From the NCBI GenBank assembly GCA_021234155.1, contig JAJEKV010000010.1, forward strand, positions 12,358,359 to 12,422,358: a stretch of DNA of 64,000 bases, read 5' to 3'. A model generated the notes under the pieces. It saw only the letters and a list, made by a program, of their open reading frames with translations, was not told the DNA's origin and searched no databases. Source of the DNA: Isoetes taiwanensis (lineage: Eukaryota > Streptophyta > Lycopodiopsida > Isoetales > Isoetaceae). This document shows positions 56,745-64,000 of this stretch, one piece after another. Within the stretch, counting starts at the first letter, position 1, and each line of letters opens with the position of its first letter. The position numbers and the translations under genes are program-made.

Positions 56745-57870
56745 ATTTGTTGGAACTTGAGAAGCAACGAGGCATACTTTGTTCAAATTAACTGCATAAC
56801 AGATCCTTCTGATCAAACTTCAAATTTGAAGGGTGATCTAGCATATTTCTAAAATGCAAATTGAGAAGTGATAATTTAATATGTATGAAGACAAAAGGTA
56901 AATGAAGAAGCGACAATTCAAAATAAATATTATATTTTATCATATCATTTACTGTATGAAAATAATTTGCATCAAAATATAAATTATCTATAACAAATTT
57001 CCACCTTAGAAAAGTTTTTAAAGAAAAGATAAATCTTAGACATTTAAACAAAACTTCACATGCATAGTGTTAAATAACTAGTTGATTTTAAATATTTGCA
57101 AATACTATTTAACATTTTGATTATAAATTTGAGAAGTATTGGAAAAAAAAAAAAAATGAAAACAAATTTGCAAATAAACAATAATGAGAATAGAATAATA
57201 TTTAAAAAAATGAGATATGATAAATTTAAAAAGACATATCTTTTCTTAGAGATAATAGAAAATAGAAGCTGCTTTTATAGAAATTTGATGTTTACGTGTC
57301 CCATTAAGCACATGGAAAAAAATAATCGCCGACATAAAGACTCCAACATAGTGACGGAGAGTTCATAATAAAAATAAACAGGACCAAGAAGAGAAAAAAT
57401 TACTATGATAGCATACATAGTGATATGAATAAGTTATTCCAAAGTAATACCTACTCATGAGATATGACCTTTATTAAACTCAGCTCCTAGAAGTGTACAT
57501 CTCTCCCATATATGTAGGTCTATTACTTGCAGCTTGACTTTGTAGCTGAAGTAGCTTCTAACCTTCCATAAAGTTATCCAAATAAATGCCATCAAATAGA
57601 GGTAGCAAATTGGGTATACGACACTCCATCAAAGTCACCCAACTGTGCATCACAAGCAAAATTATACAATGCTTATCTTGAAGCTCAAACCCGCATAAGC
57701 AAGCCAAGTGCAATGCCAACTCGACAAATCTGCATCTTTCCAATACTTGCTTTCCTCTCTCCTCCGACTTTTTGATGTGGTCCTCTAGCAAAAGTATGTT
57801 CATCGAACAGTCCTCTGCAAATTCCCAGTGCTTTTTATAGTCGTAAGAGATGAAAAAGGAGTCCATCCCC
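56745..57870. repeat. ~1.1 kb repeat, unit 1
   Basis: Starts near AAGCAACGAGGCATACTTTG; landmarks AACTGCATAACAGATCCTTC, GTACATCTCTCCCATATATG and AAATAAATGCCATCAAATAG recur in the next unit. A 102-codon minus-strand frame (57558-57866) is not conserved in the other unit's frame, so I do not call a gene. Confidence 0.75.
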
Positions 57871-58226
57871 CGTGACTTTATTCAAATTAACTGCATAACT
57901 GATCCTTCTAATCAAGCTTCAAATTTGAAGGATGATCTAACATATCTTTTGAACGCAAATTGAAAAGTGACAATTCAACTGTATAGTAAATTAAAAATTA
58001 CTCTAAAAAAAAAGAAAACAGGGGGAGTAAATTAAGCAGTGACAATTCAAAAAGAATATTAAATTTTATTATATCAATCTATTAGAAAGTAATACTTTTG
58101 AATCTATGTAGCATCAAAATAAAAATCATCTATACAAATTTCCACCTTAGAATTTTTTTCAAAGAAAAAAAAAATCAAATAAGACTTCACATTGATAGTA
58201 TTTGGTTCTAAAGGTCCTCTGCATTT

Positions 58227-61200
58227 GTGAGAAGGAAAGGAATGGCTGGGATTGTTGATGCTCTAGCTGCCGTGAAGTCCTTTGCTAAGAATTGGGGTCG
58301 TCAGCGAGTTGCTGCTAATCGAGGGATTTTGATTGCTCTGTACCAACAATTAGTGGCTTGCAGGTCTGTTGTACCATCAGATGCCCAGCAGGAAAAGCTG
58401 ATTTTGGCCAGCATTAGACAGATGGAAGCTGAGCAAGTTCATCACGCTCGAGTTAAAGCGGGTCTGCAATGGTTCAAAGAGGGGGATCATTGCATAGGCT
58501 TCTTTCTTAGAGTTGCAAAAATTCGGAGACAAGCTTCTGCAATGGTGTCTCTCCAAGTTCAAGATGGGCCTCTCATCTCTGATCCTCAGCAACTTAAGTT
58601 CTTTCTGCATGGCCACTTTTCTTCCATTTTTGCTTCTCGTCGTCTCCCCTTCCAATCAGATTTTCAGGAGGCATTACTGGCAAAGGTACATCCTATTATA
58701 TCTGAGGAACAAAGAGCTACTCTAGAAGCAGAGATTACGGTGAATGATTTAGCAGATGCTACCTTCCTTTTGAAGAAACGAAAGTGTCCTGGAATTGATG
58801 GTATTCCTGTGGAGTTCTTTCAGGAGTTATGAGATTATGTTGGCGATGATGTGTACGACGCGTTTCAGGATTTCAAGAGGCAAAGGCGTCTAGACAAAAG
58901 TCTTAACTCGGGCTGCATTTCTCTTATTCCCAAGTGTAAGGAACCTTCAACAATTTTGGACTGGCGCCCTATCACCTTACTATCTTCTGTGTACAAGATT
59001 TTTGCCAAAGCTTATGCACAAAAGCTTTGGAATATTCTTGTTGATTCCATATCCTCTACACATTCAGGATTTCTGCCACGACGATGCATATTAAACAATA
59101 TAGCTGCTGCCTATGAAGGTATTTACTGGGCTCGACTTCAGGGCCATGAACTTGTATATTTGAAGCTGGACTTTGCAAAAGTGATTGATGCTCCAGGGAC
59201 ATTTCTTACTTCTGGAAGTACTTTGTAATATTTTGAGTGTATAATATGAAGTAAAACACGTTCTTCAAAAAAAAAAAAGCATACGACAGTGTTAACTGGG
59301 CCTTCTTAGAGAAATGCCTCTTACGCTTTGGTTTTGGTGCACAATTCACAGCGGATGTCATGAGGCTGCATTATTCTGCTCGCTCTTCTATTCTCTTCCA
59401 AGGGGAACCCTCAGCATTCTTTCAGGTGGGTCGTGGCATCCGTCAGGGCTGCCCTTTAGCTCCATTGTTATTTACAGTTGTGGCTGAGGTACTTGCATAG
59501 GTCTTCTCTCTTGCCGCACAGGAGGGAATATTGCATGGACTTCCTATGAACAATGGGTCGCAGGAGATCTGTAATCAATATGCGGATGACACTTTCCTTC
59601 TTCTGAGGGCAGATGAGCAAAATTTGCAGAATGCCATTTCCTTGTTGGATTCTTTTTCCCTAGCATCTGGTATTTTTGTGGGTTGGCAGAATTGTACAGC
59701 ACTATGGGCATTGGACTCTCCAGTTCCACCATGTGTAGCTACCTATCCATGGAAGATCCTTCCCCATGGTAAAGCAACCAAACTTCTCGGTATCCCTGTA
59801 GGTGTTCATATCTCATCAGGAGATGCATGGGAGGTAGTGATTAAGGGCTTGGAAAAGCACCTTTTTTGGTGGTCCACAGCGAAGCTTTCCATGGCAGGAT
59901 GAATTGTAGTGGCTAAGTCGGTTTTAAGCAGCACCCATGTGTGTATGGCTTCGTTCATGTTGGTTCCACAGTCAAAGATACAACTTCTCGTCAGGGTTGT
60001 CAGGAACTTCATCTGGGGGGGAACAGAGGAGGGTGCTGTTGTCAAAGTCAATTGGGAGAAGTGCATGTTGCCAAAGCATTTTGGCGGCCTTGGAATGATC
60101 AACAGAGCAAGGTGATGATCTCTAAGTTTATTTGGAGAATTTTGAATAATGTGGATGAGTCCCCGGGTTCCCGCCTTGTTTATCAGTCTTTGCACATGTG
60201 CATTTCTTTTGGGTCTCTGTCTCTTAGGCCACTTTTTCCCTGGGCTCTGTTTTATCCACAGACGGCATACCCTAATGCGTCCCCATTTCTTAGGGGATTG
60301 CTAGTTGCATGGGACACTGTACAATCTCTGTTTCATTTTCACCATCTTGCACACACGAGCATGACTGCAAGTTGTTGGTGGATTCCATTGGACGGTGGTC
60401 CTCTGGTTGCTTCAGTCCACACATTGACGCAGCGTCGATGGAGAGCAGCAGGTGTGCATATGATATCTGATTGGTATAATAATCAAAGGCAGTTGCTGAC
60501 ATGGAAGGAGTTTAGAGCTAAGTTCCTCCTTTTAAGGTGGGATCGAGCTATTTGGCAGAAGGTGTCTTCAATTCTCCCTCCAGTAGCACAAGTGGATGAC
60601 CCCCAGTCTTGGGTAGTTCATGAGCATGTCAAAGCAGATCAGTTGGTGAATTCCATGTACAAGGTCTTGCTTGATGCTGACATCTTGCCTCCTTCGTCCA
60701 AGTGGCCTATGGTCATTTCCAGGGATCGGCAGAAAGCAGTATGGAAATGGGTATGAGATAAACTAATCCATCCCAAAGTATCTGTTTTATGGTGGCAAGT
60801 CACTCATCGTTGTCTGCGCGTTAATATTCTGATATTTCGTCCAGAGGTATCTGCACTTTGTCCCTTATGTGCACAGAGGGAAGAGAGAATTGAGCATTGT
60901 TTCTTCCTATGTAGACATGTCAGACATGCTTGGTCGTGGCTTCAAGGCCTCTTTCATTGCAATTTGAATAGCCAGCAGGTGTTATTAGCAGTCTATTCAA
61001 GTAGTTGGGATACTTTGGCAAAAAGGGCATTTCATTTGGCTTCTGCTTGGATCATCTGGTCCATTTGGAAAAGAAGGAATATTCTCATATTCAAAGGTCT
61101 TGCTTGTTCAGATGCACGGGTCCTTCGTGATGCCCAACAACGAATTGTCAAAGCATTCAGGTGCTCATCAATTGCTAATGAGGTGAAAAGCCGTATTTGG

Positions 61201-61233
61201 GAGCATTATCTTCAGATTCATACTTACTTATGA
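58227..61233 (+). pseudogene. L1 ORF2: reverse transcriptase and zf-RVT, broken
   Basis: Order of blocks: linker with HHARVKAGLQWFKEGDHCIG; KKRKCPGIDGIPVEFFQEL (RT entry motif); in-frame TGA at about 58830; DWRPITLLSSVYKIFAKAYA; LDFAK, then the insertion; YDSVNWAFLEKCLLRFGFG; GIRQGCPLAPLLF; catalytic QYADDTFLLL near 59575. Further stops are at about 59902 and 60755, with frame changes. The C-terminal zf-RVT motif CPLCAQREERIEHCFFLC is near 60855-60910, and the ORF ends at 61233. Known plant L1 ORF2 has this order after an N-terminal endonuclease, which is missing here. The palm motif is intact but the reading frame is not. Confidence 0.92.
59181..59278 (+). mobile_element. 98 bp poly(A)-ended insertion in L1 RT
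   Basis: The RT block F-A-K | A-Y-D-S is split between TTTGCAAAA (ends 59180) and GCATACGACAGT (from 59279). The insert starts GTGATTGATGCTCCAGGG and ends TTCTTC plus 12 A, the structure of a very short retroposed fragment. Confidence 0.75.
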
Positions 61234-62389
61234 GTGTTTGCTTGCTCTTCATATTGTTTAGATGTTGTATTTGAGTGGGGTGGTTTTGCTCTGGTGGACA
61301 TTCTCTCCACTGAGTTATTAGTCCCCATTATACTTTGTAACTTTCTCTAGATAATAAAGGCTCAAGTCCTTCAAAAAAAAAAAAAAAACAAATAGCATTA
61401 ACAATCTAATAATAAAATATAGAGACATAAAGTCTCCAATATAGTGATTGAGTTTGTAATTAAATTAAAAGGGAAAAGAGCAAAAATCACTATGATAGGA
61501 TGAACACTGATATAAGTCAACTGTCCTAAAGTAGCCATAACTCATGAAATGGGACATTTACCAAAATTAGTTTCTAGAAACGTACATCTCTCCCAGATAT
61601 GTAGGTCTATTACTTGCAGTTCGACTTTTAGCTAAGGTAACTTTTAATCTTTCACAAAATAGCCCAAATAAATGTCACGAAAGACAAGTACCATATTGGG
61701 TATATGATACCAAAAGGAATAGGAGTTACCCAACTATGCATCGCTAGCAAAAATGCTATAGTTGCTTGTCTCCAAACTGAGATCAGCATAAACAACCAAG
61801 TGCACTGCCAACTAGGCAACTCTGCTACTTTTGTGCTTGAATTTGTAGGCAAGTAGCTGGCATATGAATATTTAGATTTTTAGGGTTGAGGATGGATAGT
61901 AAGAAAAAGGAACGGGTGTTGCAAGCCCAAAAAAAGGTAGGAGGAACTCTCCAATACCTGTTTTTTTTTTTTCCTCCTACAACTTCTTGACGCGTTCCTC
62001 TTACAAGAATACATTGTTCTAATGGTCCTCTACAAATTCCCATTGCTTTTTATAATCGTAAAAGATTGAAGAGAACGGAGTCTATTCCCTAGATGCTAGG
62101 GCAATATACCTGATTTGTAACCTATTGACATACAGTAGAAGGCATTTAGGGGCTAAGGCAGCTACAACTACAATGGCATGGGGCAGGGGTAGAGGAGGCC
62201 GATGGTTCTATCTACTTTCGATCTGGGTTGAACCTCATTGAAATCTAGTGAGGCTTTTAAAGAAATCTAGACTTGGTTTTAAAATAACTAGCCTACATTT
62301 TTTATACAACCAGCCTAGGTTTCCATAAGTTACTCTCGGTTTCGGAGAAACTAGTCTAGCAATTTATGAAGTTTGCACTGTAACTCTAG

Positions 62390-63180
62390 TTCTGGTTATT
62401 TGAAACTTGAAAAATAACGAGGTATACTCTGTTCAAATTAACTGCATAACAGATCCTTCTAATCAAGTTTCAAATTTGAAAAGTGATTTGGTATATCTTT
62501 TTGAATTCAAATTGAGAAGTGAAAATTTAAATTTGAATGGTAAATTAAAAATTATTTTTGAAGATAAAGATGGGTAGATTAAGAAGTAACAATTTAAAAC
62601 AAATGTCAAATTTTATTATGTCATTCTATTGGGTAGCGATATTTTTGAATCTATTTTGCATCAAGATTTAAATTATCTAAACAAATTTTGACCTTAAAAA
62701 AGTTTTACAGGAAAGAAAAGTCATAGACATCCAAACAAAACTTTACTTCACAATGTTAAATAACAAGTTGGTTCTAAAGGCTTGGCACATGCCAACTTTA
62801 AAAAATGGGATATGATAATTTTGCAACGACATATATTTTTTTAGAAAGAATAGAAATACAAACTGCTATTACATGAAATTCAATGTTTATATATCACTAT
62901 AACCTCCATGAAACAATTAAATTGTCATCTATTAAAGACATAAAGATATAGTGACAGAGTTCATAATCAATCTAAATAGTAAATTAAGAATTACTCTCAG
63001 AAGGACAAAAAAGAGGAGGAGTAAATTAAGAAGTGACAATTCAAAACGAATATCAAATATTATTACATCATTTTCTTATATAGCAATCTTTTGAATTTAT
63101 TTAACATCAAAATATAAATCATATAAAAAGTTTTCACCTTCGAAAATTAAAAATAAAAAAATAAAAAATGGAATCCATTC
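62390..63180. repeat. ~1.1 kb repeat, unit 3
   Basis: Begins near AACGAGGTATACTCTGTTCA; repeats AACTGCATAACAGATCCTTC, TAAATAACAAGTTGGTTCTA (unit 2 has AGTATTTGGTTCTA just before the LINE). It lacks the GTACATCTCTCCC part. Confidence 0.7.
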
Positions 63181-64000
63181 CCAGACCTTAGAAGCAAAAG
63201 ATCTTAAAGACCTATTGAAGTTTAAGACTTTCAATTTGCAGTCTCAAATCAAAAAGGTACTATTCTTGTTCAAGCCTTGATAAGAATTGCAAAGAATCAG
63301 AATTATTCAATACTCTAGAAGTTTATATCTCAAATCATATATTATTGTACTCATATTAATATGACCAAGGCCTAAAAAATGGACTGAAACAATTAGAATA
63401 TATAAGAATATTCAAAGGATTTTTAGAATTACATTGAATTGTGTGAATTTAACTTACCCAGTTAATACGTCACTTAGACTTAAAACATTCTAGGATAAAA
63501 GATACTATATTAATGAAATATCTAACACCTAAAATAAGGAATGAAATCCGCTTGACATCAAATATTCAAAGCCATCATCGCAGGTCTCCCTTGTATGGTC
63601 TTGAGTTTGTGAGTCATAGTAAGTATTAGTGGTTGTGCTGTACTGGACATGGGCAATATGAGCTCTTTAATAGATATTTTCAACTGAAACAAATAAATGG
63701 AACTAAACCGAGATGATTCTTGGACTAAACTGAACTACAAAGCCAAGATTAAGAGCCAAAAAGCAACATTTGCAGACCTGGAACTGACTAGCCAAAGGGA
63801 AAATCAGTATGGTGTTGTGCAAATTATGTATTAATCAACTGATGGGTGTGAAACCCTATCAAATCCACCCAAAAATTTACTGTTTTGACCCAAAAAGCTT
63901 AAGCAAACTTGGCCATATTATACACCATTAAAAAGATCTTGGAAAGAGCTTTTCAAAGCGATAAAAAACACTCAAAATAGAGTTCGGATTCAAAAGTTAT
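63181..64000. other. AT-rich end of window
   Basis: No gene, repeat or signal supported. Confidence 0.5.

Larger units (their letters stand above)
58214..61388 (+). mobile_element. L1-type LINE, 5'-truncated, poly(A) tail
   Basis: A plant L1 copy inserted in the repeat unit. It starts inside ORF2 upstream of the reverse transcriptase and ends AATAAAGGCTCAAGTCCTTC plus ~17 A at 61373-61388. No clear target-site duplication was found. It carries stops, shifts and one small insertion (59181-59278). Confidence 0.9.
57880..62100. repeat. ~1.1 kb repeat, unit 2, split by LINE
   Basis: Left part 57880-58213 and right part 61390-62100 together match unit 1. The L1 LINE occupies 58214-61388. Confidence 0.75.

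Noticed and set aside
57558-57866. 102-codon minus-strand gene
   Set aside because: The homologous segment at 61652-61852 is not kept in the same frame, so selection for a protein is unlikely.

Overview
This window reads as nuclear DNA from a large, repeat-rich land-plant genome, probably a seed-free plant such as a fern. That is inference: there is an intact LEA_2-type plant membrane protein gene, a plant L1 LINE with a zf-RVT tail, a second LINE lineage that is not the usual angiosperm L1 type, a tRNA-derived SINE and a retrotransposon-like primer-binding site. Intact genes are few; most of the 64 kb is repeats and decayed elements.

Layout. 1-2.6 kb: AT-rich, no gene seen. 2.67-7.5 kb: broken LINE pieces around a (GA)n tract and a GC-rich decayed stretch. 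9.46-11.47 kb, 23.06-29.57 kb and 31.49-34.95 kb: three head-to-tail arrays of an unfamiliar element. Each array starts with a strong palindromic hairpin followed by a promoter-like segment. Each unit ends in a 36-42 bp tail that is repeated after the next unit, and the tail can pair with the next unit's head. Small units carry minisatellites and a 3' hairpin with a conserved core and covarying arms; another copy of that hairpin is at 53.28 kb. 19.17-22.43 kb: about 4.8 copies of a ~673 bp tandem repeat.

12.3-14.7, 17.4-18.0 and 36.1-43.95 kb: compact, gene-dense blocks with short intergenic gaps. They hold unrecognised ORFs, a four-member coiled-coil gene family, a ~1.9 kb minus-strand pseudogene and a badly broken, divergent histone H3-like gene. 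About ten copies of a 65-70 bp palindrome (core TCACACGACGCGAAA) lie between these genes, often ~100 bp past stop codons, and half-copies lie just upstream of TATA boxes. I propose that these blocks are remnants of an endogenised large DNA virus or another multi-gene invader with palindromic gene-end signals. The histone and the palindromes are seen directly; the viral origin is inference. A LINE (14.75-17.36 kb) is inserted between the H3-like gene and its palindrome.

42.8-46.6 kb: a segmental duplication and A-rich repeats. 48.06-48.15 kb: tRNA-derived SINE head. 51.5-52.2 kb: the LEA_2/NHL-like gene, the best conventional host gene. 54.4-56.3 kb: likely decayed LTR element. 56.7-63.2 kb: three diverged copies of a ~1.1 kb repeat, the middle one split by an L1 LINE (58.2-61.4 kb) that itself carries a 98 bp poly(A)-ended insertion inside its reverse-transcriptase domain.

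All calls come from reading the sequence and remembered family features; no database search was run.
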